A stretch of DNA of 34,274 bases, taken from an uncultured Thalassolituus sp. Lineage in GTDB: Bacteria > Pseudomonadota > Gammaproteobacteria > Pseudomonadales > Oceanobacteraceae. The notes below the pieces were generated by a model. That model ran no database searches. It saw only the letters and a list, made by a program, of their open reading frames with translations, and was not told the origin of the DNA. The number at the start of each line of letters is the position of its first letter. Positions within the stretch are counted from its first letter, which is position 1. The stretch covers positions 1 through 34,274 of the forward strand of contig CAJXIT010000003.1 of assembly GCA_913054055.1 (NCBI GenBank), read 5' to 3'. Positions 8,718 to 17,735 of the stretch are shown here, piece after piece. The translations under genes were made by a program, and so were the position numbers.

Positions 8718-10183
8718 TCAGAATCCTTATGACCCATAATCAATTGATTTGACTCACGATCCTTGGCCAAAATCCCTGCACTTTGTTCATCTAAAATTTG
8801 CAGTAATACTTTACTGAATGAAACCAACAAGTTGTGACTTAATAACAGCGGAATCGCCACGGTTAACCCTAATACAGTGGTGACCAGTGCTTGTGAAATA
8901 CCCCCCGCCATTAATTTTGCATCACCGCTTCCAAATAAACTGATGCTTTGGAAAGTGGCGATCATTCCTATCACGGTACCTAATAATCCTAATAACGGCG
9001 CAATGGCTGAAAATAATTTAATAAGGCTATGCCCCTGCTCCAGTTTAGGCAGCTCTTTTAAAATGGCCTCATCCAGTGCTAGCTGTAAACTTTCATCATC
9101 TTGTTTGCTGGTTTGATCAAGCTGCTGAACTTTATGATATACACGCCCTAGTGGGTTATTCGTTTGAATATTCGAAAGATCTTTTAATTGGTCCTGAGTT
9201 TTCAGCCATGTAAGCGTTAAGTACACCAGTCGATAAATGATGAGCAGCAATCCTATAATGCCTAAAGTTACGATGGCAAAACCCACTTCCTTACCTTGCA
9301 ATAAGCGCTCGTAAATACTGGGGGTTTGTCCAAGGATGGCCAGTAAATCACCTCGGCTTGGATCGATAATCGCCGCTTCTGTATGGTGTGTATTTTCTGC
9401 GTGTAAAGCTGAATCATGAACACTTTCGCTGAAGTCCTGCATCACCCCTTGCTCAACTGGTTGCTGGTCAATCACTAACAGTTCTTGGTTTTGTGGAACG
9501 TAGCGTAAAAATTGGCCTTCAGAGAACAAACTAAATGTTCCTAAGCGAATCACGGTTTGTTGCTTGGCTTTCCCTTGCCCATTAATAACGTTCCCATTAA
9601 ATGCCGTGTGCTTACCAGCTTCTGTCATTTCTTGCATTAACAGCAGCCACATGTCTCGCATATCTTCGATACTGGCTAGCTCACCATCGGATTGTAATGC
9701 ATCTAACTGTGACTCACGTTTTGGAAATTGAGAGTGCACCAACGAGTCTTTCATGCGTGCAATAAAGTCTCCGCTAAACTGCTTATAAATACTATGAATA
9801 TCACCAAGTTCTTCACTGTGTTTATCTAACTTATTTTGTAATACATCAATTTCTTTCTGCTGTTGATCTGTTATACGGACCAAAGGATTCGCTATTTTTT
9901 GCTGCTGAGTGAACTCGGCCTTCGCTTCTTTCACTAACTGCTTTTGCTGGTTTCGATTCACCATAAAGGCTTCTTCACGGGCTTGGTAAATCAACTTTTC
10001 TTTTTCTTTTAGGTTTCGAGTGCGTTCTAGCAGTTCATCCAAATTGATAATTTCCGAATGATCGATCACCTTGCTTTCATCTGGTTTATTAACAGAGGTT
10101 ACCGGCTCTTTAGCCATCACGTCTGTTACAAGCAATATCATAAGTAAGGAAGAAGCATATATAGAAGATTTGATCTTTAGCAT
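8714..10183 (-). CDS. TtpC-like large ExbB (extended N-terminal periplasmic coiled coil plus MotA/TolQ/ExbB domain), operon 1
   Basis: 489 aa. Signal sequence, coiled-coil region, TM, and 'IAPLLGLLGTVIGMIATFQSISLFGSGDAKLMAGGISQALVTTVLGLTVAIPLL'. Confidence 0.92.
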   Translation of the reverse strand: MLKIKSSIYASSLLMILLVTDVMAKEPVTSVNKPDESKVIDHSEIINLDELLERTRNLKEKEKLIYQAREEAFMVNRNQQKQLVKEAKAEFTQQQKIANPLVRITDQQQKEIDVLQNKLDKHSEELGDIHSIYKQFSGDFIARMKDSLVHSQFPKRESQLDALQSDGELASIEDMRDMWLLLMQEMTEAGKHTAFNGNVINGQGKAKQQTVIRLGTFSLFSEGQFLRYVPQNQELLVIDQQPVEQGVMQDFSESVHDSALHAENTHHTEAAIIDPSRGDLLAILGQTPSIYERLLQGKEVGFAIVTLGIIGLLLIIYRLVYLTLTWLKTQDQLKDLSNIQTNNPLGRVYHKVQQLDQTSKQDDESLQLALDEAILKELPKLEQGHSLIKLFSAIAPLLGLLGTVIGMIATFQSISLFGSGDAKLMAGGISQALVTTVLGLTVAIPLLLSHNLLVSFSKVLLQILDEQSAGILAKDRESNQLIMGHKDSD

Positions 10184-10184
10184 A

Positions 10185-10985
10185 TTAACGCCCCCCTTTC
10201 GTTAAATGTGTATTGTCTAGATTCACAGATAGTGGCAGCTCTAATAATTCAGGGGCCGCTTTTTTAGAGGCGATGCGCATGGCTTTTCGAATATTTAATT
10301 GATATTGATTATCGAGCACTTGCCAACCTTCTTGCGCTTGATTCCAAGTGGCACTGATCTGTGCATCCATCGTCTGAAAATATAAATTGCTTCTACCGAT
10401 CCTTAAAACCTGTACCGATAACGTTTCATCATTAACCACAACATTATCTCGATATACTTCTAAGTCGTAGTTGTAATCATTTTCTGCTTGATACATTTCC
10501 ATCACACGGCGATATTTTTCAGAAATTGACACTGAACTTGACGCCAATAATTGTGTGAGTTTATCCACGGCGGTTAATCGCTGCTGTTTACGAAATGGCA
10601 AATCCAATTTTATAAATTGCTCTAAGGTACTGACCATTTTACGTAATAAAGGTAAAAGCTGCTGCTTGGTAATAATGATGTCTTTGATTTGCTGCTCAAG
10701 GCTCGCCATTTCAACACGTTGCTCCCCTTGCAAAGTGCGTAGCTCTTCGTTGTATGACTTTTGATATTCAGACTTTTTCAATAAGGCTTGATATTGATCC
10801 AATAGCTGATCGGTTTCACTGGCCAATTGATTGACCTTAGCCTGACTTGACCGCCCTAAATTTAGAGTTTGCTCGGTATGATTCAAACTGTCGTTTAAGG
10901 TGTCTTTTGACTGTGCTAGCTGTGCATTAACCGGAAGGGCTAAAAAGAGAATCGCTAGCCGGATGATTATTTTTATACGCAACAT
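10185..10985 (-). CDS. DUF3450-family periplasmic coiled-coil protein, operon 1
   Basis: Signal peptide from ATG 10985 (MLRIKIIIRLAILFLALPVNA; track start 11030 is an alternative). 'LLRKMVSTLEQFIKLDLPFRKQQRLTAVDKLTQLLASSSVSISEKYRRVMEMYQAENDY...VLRIGRSNLYFQTMD' is the DUF3450 signature. Confidence 0.88.
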   Translation of the reverse strand: MLRIKIIIRLAILFLALPVNAQLAQSKDTLNDSLNHTEQTLNLGRSSQAKVNQLASETDQLLDQYQALLKKSEYQKSYNEELRTLQGEQRVEMASLEQQIKDIIITKQQLLPLLRKMVSTLEQFIKLDLPFRKQQRLTAVDKLTQLLASSSVSISEKYRRVMEMYQAENDYNYDLEVYRDNVVVNDETLSVQVLRIGRSNLYFQTMDAQISATWNQAQEGWQVLDNQYQLNIRKAMRIASKKAAPELLELPLSVNLDNTHLTKGGR

Positions 10986-11164
10986 AGATATATTTAACCT
11001 AGAAATAAAACCACTATATCCATCAATCATGACATAAAGCTGAACGATTAGTAAATGTCAGGCAATAACAGTTTAAGTGGCGATATTTCAGGTGAAACAC
11101 ATCAAAGAAGACACTGCCCACTGGCTTTAAAAGACAGAGGGCAGGCATTTGAGACTAACGAAAG

Positions 11165-12430
11165 TTAGGCACGTCTTTTTCTGAAGGCATAAATACCTGC
11201 ATTTAAAAGGGTACCAAAGAAAACACCCCATTCACTTAAGTTTGGCTTTGGCTTTTTACCATTTGCCATACGCGCTAACTGGGCTTCGTACCAAGTGATA
11301 TCTAACATGGCCATTTTATCAATGGCTGGCTTGCCAGTGGTTAATTTCTTCAGTTGTTGCTGATGGTTTTCATCGGCAATTAATTTATTTGGAAAGTCAG
11401 GATCCACCGCTGTTGTGCGGGCAATGCCAATGAAATCGGTTGCGCCAGTATCCAATGCTGCTTGCATGGCTTTGGATGATCTAAAGCCTCCGGTTACCAC
11501 CAGTGGCGTATCCACCAGCGCACGTACTTTCTCAGCATACTCAAGGAAGTAAGCTTCACGCGCTATGGTGGATTTTTTCGCATCACTGCCCATCATAGAT
11601 GGGTTTTCATAAGTACCACCTGAAATTTCAATCAGGTCAATGCCCACATCGGCTAATGTTTTTACCACTTGCATGGAATCTTCTTCGGTAAAACCCCCTT
11701 TCATAAAATCAGCCGAGTTTAATTTAATACCAATTGGGAAATCTTCACCCACTTCTTTACGAATAGCATGATAAATAGACAGAACAAAACGCATGCGGTT
11801 TTCTAATGACCCACCCCACTGATCATCTCGCTGATTATGACGAGGCGATAAAAACTGGCTTACCAAGTAACCATGGGCGCCGTGAATTTGAACACCGGTG
11901 AACCCTGCTTGCTTAGACAATTTTGCAGCCGTGGCAAATTTTTGAATAATGACCAGAATTTCGTCTTCAGTCAGGGCACGAGGTTTATTAAACCCTTTCT
12001 CTAAACCACGGGTTAAAGCAATGGCTGAAGGTGCCACCGGCACATCCACAATAAAGTTAGGAATTTGCTTACCCGGATGATTTAACTGAGGCCAAATATG
12101 CGAGCCATTTTTCTTACCTGCCTGAGCCCAGTTTTTAAATTCGGTTAAATCACTTTTTTCATCTAGTACAACATTTTTAGGTTCGCCCAGTGCGCCGCGA
12201 TCAACCATCACGTTACCTGTCATTGACAAGCCAATGCCACCCTCAGCCCAGCGACCATACAGTTTGGCTAAACCTGGCTTAGGGTCATGGGCTTTGGTCC
12301 CTAATTGCTCACTCATGGCTGACTTAAACAATCGATTCTTGATGGTCTGGCCATTTTTAAGAGTAAAACTGGTGCCTAATTTGGCGGTGTTTTTATTGTC
12401 TACAGCACTGGCTGCGGCTTGCTCTGTCAT
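11165..12430 (-). CDS. NADH:flavin oxidoreductase, Old Yellow Enzyme family
   Basis: 'FTLKNGQTIKNRLFKSAMSEQLG...GLSMTGNVMVDRGA...GFTGVQIHGAHGYLVSQFLSPRHNQRDDQWGGSLENRMRF...PLVVTGGFRSSKAMQAALDTGATDFIGIAR'. The ATG at 12430 is preceded by GGAG; track start 12451 is an alternative. Confidence 0.93.
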   Translation of the reverse strand: MTEQAAASAVDNKNTAKLGTSFTLKNGQTIKNRLFKSAMSEQLGTKAHDPKPGLAKLYGRWAEGGIGLSMTGNVMVDRGALGEPKNVVLDEKSDLTEFKNWAQAGKKNGSHIWPQLNHPGKQIPNFIVDVPVAPSAIALTRGLEKGFNKPRALTEDEILVIIQKFATAAKLSKQAGFTGVQIHGAHGYLVSQFLSPRHNQRDDQWGGSLENRMRFVLSIYHAIRKEVGEDFPIGIKLNSADFMKGGFTEEDSMQVVKTLADVGIDLIEISGGTYENPSMMGSDAKKSTIAREAYFLEYAEKVRALVDTPLVVTGGFRSSKAMQAALDTGATDFIGIARTTAVDPDFPNKLIADENHQQQLKKLTTGKPAIDKMAMLDITWYEAQLARMANGKKPKPNLSEWGVFFGTLLNAGIYAFRKRRA

Positions 12431-12454
12431 CTTATTCTCCATTATGGCCATTTA

Positions 12455-12467
12455 GACCGATCGTCTT
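12455..12467. promoter_or_regulatory. candidate TetR operator, site 1: GACCGATCGTCTT
   Basis: Identical 13-mer to site 2 before the TetR gene; AGAC-CGATC-GTCT imperfect palindrome. Upstream of the OYE gene. Confidence 0.6.
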
Positions 12468-12527
12468 TTAATTAGGTAAAATAAAACCCACATTCGGGTT
12501 AAAACTTCAGTTTGCTTGGTTAAACAG

Positions 12528-13139
12528 TCATTCAGATTGTGGTTTCAGCAGCCAATCCAGCATTAATTCCATGATTCGTTGCGCAGGTTTGATATTGGCA
12601 GACATTTTCATTTTAATCAGCGCCCCTTCCCAAGTGGCCCAATAGACACCGGCTATTGAACTGGCGTTTAAATCATTTCTGATTTCACCAGACTGCTGGC
12701 CTTTCTCAAATACTTGAGTAAAAAAGTCATGTCACTGCTGAGCAGCCCGATCCAATTGCACCCTGCACATATGGCTTTCAGCGGAAATTTCAGCCGCCAT
12801 ACTGCCCACTAAACACGACTTTTTAAATTCTGCATCGGCGTAGCGCTGTAAGCTGTATTGGTAAATGGCCCTTAACTGTTCAGCGGGGGTTAAATGCTTG
12901 CCTTCGCCTTCTATATACTCTCGAATCTGACCTAATAAATCTTGGTTATAGTGGCCAATTAACTCGGCTACAAACGCCTCTTTGCTGGCAAAGAAGTTGT
13001 AAAAGGAGCCTTTTGGCACATTCACTTGATCCAGAATCTGCTTGATACCGGTACCGTGATAGCCATGTATGGATAGCTGCTCAATGCCTTCTTGAATCAA
13101 GGCTTCTCTGATGTGCTCACTGCGTCTTGGTCTGTTCAT
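12528..13139 (-). pseudogene. TetR/AcrR-family regulator interrupted by in-frame TGA
   Basis: N-terminal HTH 'RSEHIREALIQEGIEQLSIHGYHGTGIKQILDQVNVPKGSFYNFFASKEAFVAEL'. Frame stops at TGA 12732-12734, then continues open for 67 codons: HDFFTQVFEKGQQSGEIRNDLNASSIAGVYWATWEGALIKMKMSANIKPAQRIMELMLDWLLKPQSE*, a normal TetR C-terminus. Confidence 0.85.
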
Positions 13140-13152
13140 ACTATTACTTTAT

Positions 13153-13165
13153 GACCGATCGTCTT
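13153..13165. promoter_or_regulatory. candidate TetR operator, site 2: GACCGATCGTCTT
   Basis: 14 bp upstream of the TetR start codon; exact match to site 1. Confidence 0.6.
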
Positions 13166-13279
13166 GGAATGAAAGCCATAATATGAAATGAGGGTAAAAA
13201 TGCTCTGTTTCATGAATGGGATAATAGGGCCAAAAAAAGGGGGGTTAACCCTCTAGCCCTTGATAGATCTAGTGCGTGA

Positions 13280-14167
13280 CTATGAATTACTTGGCATTGA
13301 GCCCTGAGCACCGTCCGCAGCTTCCTGCCTGTTTTGATTCACTATGCGCCTAAATTCGTCTTTATAACCGGGTAGTTCAGTGCCCAGGATGCGATCCCAC
13401 CAGGTGAAATACAGACCGTAATTCCCTTTTACCTTCTGGTGATGCATATCGTGATGGGTGGTGGTGGTAAAAACATCTAACGGGCTATCCACCCATTTAT
13501 GATGATGAAACTCAATTCCTGAATGGCCCTGAGCATTACGGAAGATTTGAATCGCAACAAACGTAAACAATACCGAGCCATGGATAGGTATGGCCCATAA
13601 CATAAATGGCACAAACGCCGACATGACAAACGCTTCACCTGGGCCAAAACTGTATGCTGCCCAAGGGGTAGGAGTGCGCGAGAGATGATGTATTTTATGA
13701 AACCATTTGAATAGCTTTGGGTGATGCATACTGCGGTGTGCAAAATAAAAGTAAGTATCGTGTAACAGCAATAACAAAGGCAAAGAAAGCAACGTATACG
13801 CCCAGCCATGGTCTTCGACATTCTCGTAAATTTTTAAATAACCATGAGACATGGCATAGATAACGAACACAGCCACAAAGCCGTAAATACTGGTGGTTAA
13901 TAGTGAAAAGAACACTTCTCGACGGATGTCCGCTTTGCTGGCTGCGCGGGTTTGAATTTTTCGAGACTGCGACCAAGCATTTAAAAACTTGTACAAGACT
14001 AAACTGGTTACCGTAGCAGCAATCAGATACCGCATGGTATCCAAAGTGAACACTGCAAACCAAACATTCAGTTGAAGCATCAGGTATTCGATACCTTGTA
14101 GCTCATATAAATTCGGATCAATCCCCATAGCTTTAGCCTTATTTTTATAATCCAAGAAAAACATCAA
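13280..14167 (-). CDS. sterol desaturase / fatty acid hydroxylase superfamily membrane protein
   Basis: His-box motifs HDTYFYFAHRSMHH, HKIHH, HHHKW and HHDMHH, with multiple TM segments. Confidence 0.92.
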   Translation of the reverse strand: MMFFLDYKNKAKAMGIDPNLYELQGIEYLMLQLNVWFAVFTLDTMRYLIAATVTSLVLYKFLNAWSQSRKIQTRAASKADIRREVFFSLLTTSIYGFVAVFVIYAMSHGYLKIYENVEDHGWAYTLLSLPLLLLLHDTYFYFAHRSMHHPKLFKWFHKIHHLSRTPTPWAAYSFGPGEAFVMSAFVPFMLWAIPIHGSVLFTFVAIQIFRNAQGHSGIEFHHHKWVDSPLDVFTTTTHHDMHHQKVKGNYGLYFTWWDRILGTELPGYKDEFRRIVNQNRQEAADGAQGSMPSNS

Positions 14168-14219
14168 ACCCAGATTACCAGCTAAGTATGGTGAAACAAG
14201 GACACTTCATGCCCTTTAT

Positions 14220-14231
14220 GATTGATCGTCC
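14220..14231. promoter_or_regulatory. degenerate copy of TetR operator motif: GATTGATCGTCC
   Basis: 9/12 match to GACCGATCGTCT, about 53 bp upstream of the hydroxylase ORF start. Confidence 0.35.
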
Positions 14232-14272
14232 TTAAACGCCCTTTGAATAACTCCCTCACAAAACCTTCATGC

Positions 14273-14305
14273 AAAAAAATGGCCATCCGCTTTCGCGAAT
14301 GACCA
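14273..14305 (-). terminator. Rho-independent terminator for PuuD-like gene
   Basis: Minus-strand RNA: UGGUCAUUCGC-GAAA-GCGGAUGGCCA followed by UUUUUUU. 11-bp stem with G:U pairs. Confidence 0.8.
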
Positions 14306-14331
14306 CTCTTTTGGTGTTAATTAAGCTCTAA

Positions 14332-14964
14332 TTAAAGAAACTTAAGAATACCTACGATCACAGCCGTTAGCACCAAGCTGTGTACGATTACGCCGCGCAC
14401 AGTTTCGATTGGGCCCATTTTGCCTTTAAGAGCATTGATCTCTAGAAGCGCAATAACCGCAAGAGCAACCCAAGTTGCTGTTGTACCAGTACCCATTCCG
14501 TAACCACCGAAGTGAGGGCCAGCAAGCATGCAGAATGCCATTGGACCAGAGAATAATACGTTAGTACGAGACGCTAAAAGTGCTTTACCAGCAGCAGTAG
14601 GACCGTCGCCTTCAGCCATGCCTAAAGCAATTTTTTGGTTTGGCCAGATGATTAACCAAACGTTTAAAAACATTAGCGTACCTAATGTACCACCGATCAC
14701 GATGTAATCGTTTAGTGCGCCAGTTTTGATCACGCCAACAAGAAGGATCAAACCTGTTAGGAATGTACCCATTGCGCCCCAACGGAACCACCAAAGTGCT
14801 TCAGGAGCCAATTTAGCTTTTGCATCTTTAAGGGCTTCAGGAGTAGCCGATTTAAAGTAACCGCCTTGGATGAAGTTAAAGTAGTATAAAAGACCGATCC
14901 AAGTCATACCGAATAATAAGTGTCCCCAACGAGACAGCATATTGATTAGTTCCATGATATCCAT
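14332..14964 (-). CDS. PuuD-like (urate hydroxylase membrane-domain family) integral membrane protein
   Basis: 210 aa, 'LSRWGHLLFGMTWIGLLYYFNFIQGGY...APEALWWFRWGAMGTFLTG', multiple TMs, no cytochrome c tail. Resembles the PuuD N-terminal domain by eye. Confidence 0.65.
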   Translation of the reverse strand: MDIMELINMLSRWGHLLFGMTWIGLLYYFNFIQGGYFKSATPEALKDAKAKLAPEALWWFRWGAMGTFLTGLILLVGVIKTGALNDYIVIGGTLGTLMFLNVWLIIWPNQKIALGMAEGDGPTAAGKALLASRTNVLFSGPMAFCMLAGPHFGGYGMGTGTTATWVALAVIALLEINALKGKMGPIETVRGVIVHSLVLTAVIVGILKFL

Positions 14965-15085
14965 AGATTTCCTCTCTTCAATTTTTTATCCCAAAGCATA
15001 AGAAATAAGCTTATTTTTGGGGTTTTTATGATGTGTAGCGTACAGGTGGAAAATAACGGCTAGAGACAAAACAATCAACCAAATT

Positions 15086-15099
15086 TTGATATAAATCAA
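15086..15099. promoter_or_regulatory. FNR/ANR-type binding site TTGATATAAATCAA
   Basis: Perfect TTGAT-N4-ATCAA palindrome in the intergenic region upstream of the PuuD-like gene. Confidence 0.7.
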
Positions 15100-15159
15100 G
15101 GCTTTGCCTGTTATTTGCTCAGTGGCTGAGCATGTTCGGCCCATATGTGCCCAATCAAG

Positions 15160-16080
15160 TTATTTAATCGGTCTTGCTTGCAGCAGATAATATTTCAATA
15201 TCTGCTTATTATATGCCCAACGAAGAAACCAAGCAGTGCCTTTGTACTTCAACCAGTTTCGTTTTTTCCCAGCATTGTCACCCTTGTCTAGGTCTTTAAT
15301 AAAGGCATCTAGCCAGGTTCCAAATGGTATAAACACATGTTCAGACACATCCCAGCTGTCTGTTAGCTCTAACCCTAGCGCTTTCAGGTTCTGCTCATAA
15401 TTAGCCAATGTCATCAGGTTTCCATAAGGGATATGTGACAGCTTGCAAATAAGCCTTAATAGCAAACCATGTAAAGGGTTAGCAATGGCTTTACTCAGCA
15501 ATAAATCGCTTATGGCTAAGATGCCTTGACCCTTCAATCGGCCGGCACAGGTATCTAAATAACGGGATTTATCATTAAAATGGTAAATGCAATCCAAGGC
15601 TAATATTCGGTCAAACTGTCTGGGGAAGGGATTCCACTGTTTGTCATCACAAGCATCTCCCTGTTTAAGGGTATAAGTTTGAATGCCATGCTCTTTCACC
15701 AAATTCAAAGCCAATTGAGTTTGGCTTTGAGAGTAGTTAATGCCATATAAATGCTTAACCCCATATCGTGCATGCCACACCAACAACTGATCACCGCAAC
15801 CAAACCCAGTGTCTAAGACCACATGGTCTTCACTTAATTGATTCAGTTTTGCCAAGTTAGCCAACTGCATGGCTAATTCTGAACAGGCATGGGCATAAGA
15901 TAATTGATCAGAAGGGGTTTCTATTTGGCCTTGTGGGTTTAATTGCCAATAACCTAAATTGCCCCAAGACGTTTCTCGTTTGAACGAGCTTGGGTTTAAA
16001 TTCAGCTGTAAATCTTCTAAATCATAAAACTCGTCAATGGGCGATGCCAGTTTACAGCCCTCTTTGTCTGTGGCGCTCAC
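15160..16080 (-). CDS. SAM-dependent methyltransferase
   Basis: 'HVVLDTGFGCGDQLLVWHARYGVKHLYGINYSQSQTQLA' (motif I) and 'FDRILALDCIYHFNDKSRYLDTCAGRLKGQGILAISDLLLS'. Confidence 0.85.
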   Translation of the reverse strand: MSATDKEGCKLASPIDEFYDLEDLQLNLNPSSFKRETSWGNLGYWQLNPQGQIETPSDQLSYAHACSELAMQLANLAKLNQLSEDHVVLDTGFGCGDQLLVWHARYGVKHLYGINYSQSQTQLALNLVKEHGIQTYTLKQGDACDDKQWNPFPRQFDRILALDCIYHFNDKSRYLDTCAGRLKGQGILAISDLLLSKAIANPLHGLLLRLICKLSHIPYGNLMTLANYEQNLKALGLELTDSWDVSEHVFIPFGTWLDAFIKDLDKGDNAGKKRNWLKYKGTAWFLRWAYNKQILKYYLLQARPIK

Positions 16081-17513
16081 GCAGGCAGAGCTTTCGAATC
16101 TGAATCATGCGCAAGGTTATCCCTTGGTTTACAGTTTGTTTTATGCCAAGGGATGGTGCACCCTAGTTGCTTGGCGATTTCTACTGAAGACTCCACCGCT
16201 GCATCCAATAACGGAATTTTATTGGCCATATACGAACCGCAAATTTTTATAGCGCTATGAGCATTTAAATTTTGTAGCTTCGCCACAGCCACTCGGCTTT
16301 CTAGGGTCACCAATGGCCGCGTAAAAGATTGCTGTGCAATGATGCTGCTGGCTTTTGGTTGCTTGATCACATTCCAAGTTTGAAATACTGGCTGCTGATC
16401 TTTATAGGTACTAAATGCCTTAGTTAAATCCACTGAGGTTGACGGGCGAGGCAGTGATTCATCCACAATATAACTCACCGGCGATGCTTGGTTCTGGTGA
16501 TGCACAATACTGGTGTCTGTGTGCAGTACCATTGAGGAGTACTGCATGGGAATGCTTGTGAGTAATTTAGCCTGCTGAGCGTGTACATCAGCCTCTTTAT
16601 GTTGAGCAGCCGATAATATTTGCCCCGCTATATCGGCTTGCGTAGCAATCACAACATGATCGAATTCATATTCTTTAACAACCGATGTGGCTTGGTTGCA
16701 GCTGGTTAACATGATGCGGTTTTTATCATGATCCAATGGCGCCACCGACATCACCTGTTCACCGCACAAAACGTCATAACCTTGTGTGATTTTTGGCACG
16801 ATGCCATCTACTCCTTGCTTGGCCCTGACAATGCCATCGTCCATAACACCACAGGTCAAATACCCCAAAATCAAATCCGCAGGATAATTTAAAATGCCAT
16901 CATAATCACAAGTACAGATCACCGCTAAGGCTGGCAGCAATAATTGGTGAATAAAACTGGCATTAAAATTGTTCTGCTGAAGGTACGTGCCAAACGTGAT
17001 GTGACTTAATGAATGGAGTGGATTAGCCATGTCTTTTTTGGCTTGCTTAAAAAACGTAAACTGCCCCATCACCAATTTAAAACCGGCACCACTGATACTG
17101 TTTCGACTTAAATAGCGAAAGCCTTTACCCAATACATTGATATTTCGATACTGAAAAAATACCGCCGGTCGTTCATCTTCGGGACGCCAAGTTTGATAAG
17201 CAGCAGCATGATCACTGCTTTCCATTTCAATGTTTAAATATTTATATAAAGCAAATAACTGAGGGTAATAGCCTTTAGTGAAAATCCTTAAGGGCATATC
17301 AATGCGTGTTTCAATGCCATTGCTGTGATAGTCCGAGGTAAAGACACCCATACCCGGAGAATCGTGGTATTCAAACAGGGTCACTTGATACTTATCTTTC
17401 AACAACCAAGCTGCACTCAATCCCGCTAACCCAGCACCTACCACAGCCAAAGAGGGCTTTGCATGCAGAGCATCCAAGCTAGGCGAAGAGACAGAAGGGT
17501 CTAGGGTATACAT
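16077..17513 (-). CDS. FAD-dependent oxidoreductase / flavin amine oxidase family
   Basis: Rossmann motif 'SLAVVGAGLAGLSAAWLLKDKYQVTLFEYHDSPGMGVFTSDY'; ATG 17513. Overlaps the methyltransferase start by 4 bp. Confidence 0.88.
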   Translation of the reverse strand: MYTLDPSVSSPSLDALHAKPSLAVVGAGLAGLSAAWLLKDKYQVTLFEYHDSPGMGVFTSDYHSNGIETRIDMPLRIFTKGYYPQLFALYKYLNIEMESSDHAAAYQTWRPEDERPAVFFQYRNINVLGKGFRYLSRNSISGAGFKLVMGQFTFFKQAKKDMANPLHSLSHITFGTYLQQNNFNASFIHQLLLPALAVICTCDYDGILNYPADLILGYLTCGVMDDGIVRAKQGVDGIVPKITQGYDVLCGEQVMSVAPLDHDKNRIMLTSCNQATSVVKEYEFDHVVIATQADIAGQILSAAQHKEADVHAQQAKLLTSIPMQYSSMVLHTDTSIVHHQNQASPVSYIVDESLPRPSTSVDLTKAFSTYKDQQPVFQTWNVIKQPKASSIIAQQSFTRPLVTLESRVAVAKLQNLNAHSAIKICGSYMANKIPLLDAAVESSVEIAKQLGCTIPWHKTNCKPRDNLAHDSDSKALPA

Positions 17514-17735
17514 AGGCACTCGAATATTCAAAAACAATCAAACTGCATACCATCATATAACGACACCCGTGCAAACAACAGATGAACAGACGGCTTGTTA
17601 CTATCTTATAAAGACGAATACTTACCTTAAACAGACAATCTAAATTGGCTGCCGCTGAACATTTCCCCCTGACGAACCCATATTCAACAGATATAATGCC
17701 TGCCTTTCCTACTTACCAACACAGGCCCCACATCC

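Noticed and set aside
11027-11100. Possible PHO box upstream of TonB operon 1 (CTGTTAT...TGACATT, TATGTCATG)
   Set aside because: Half-sites do not fall at 11-bp period and lack the spacer pattern, so I do not claim Pho control of operon 1.
13477-14063. Overlapping minus-strand ORFs (114 aa and 122 aa) inside the fatty acid hydroxylase gene
   Set aside because: Alternative frames of a CDS with unmistakable His-box motifs.
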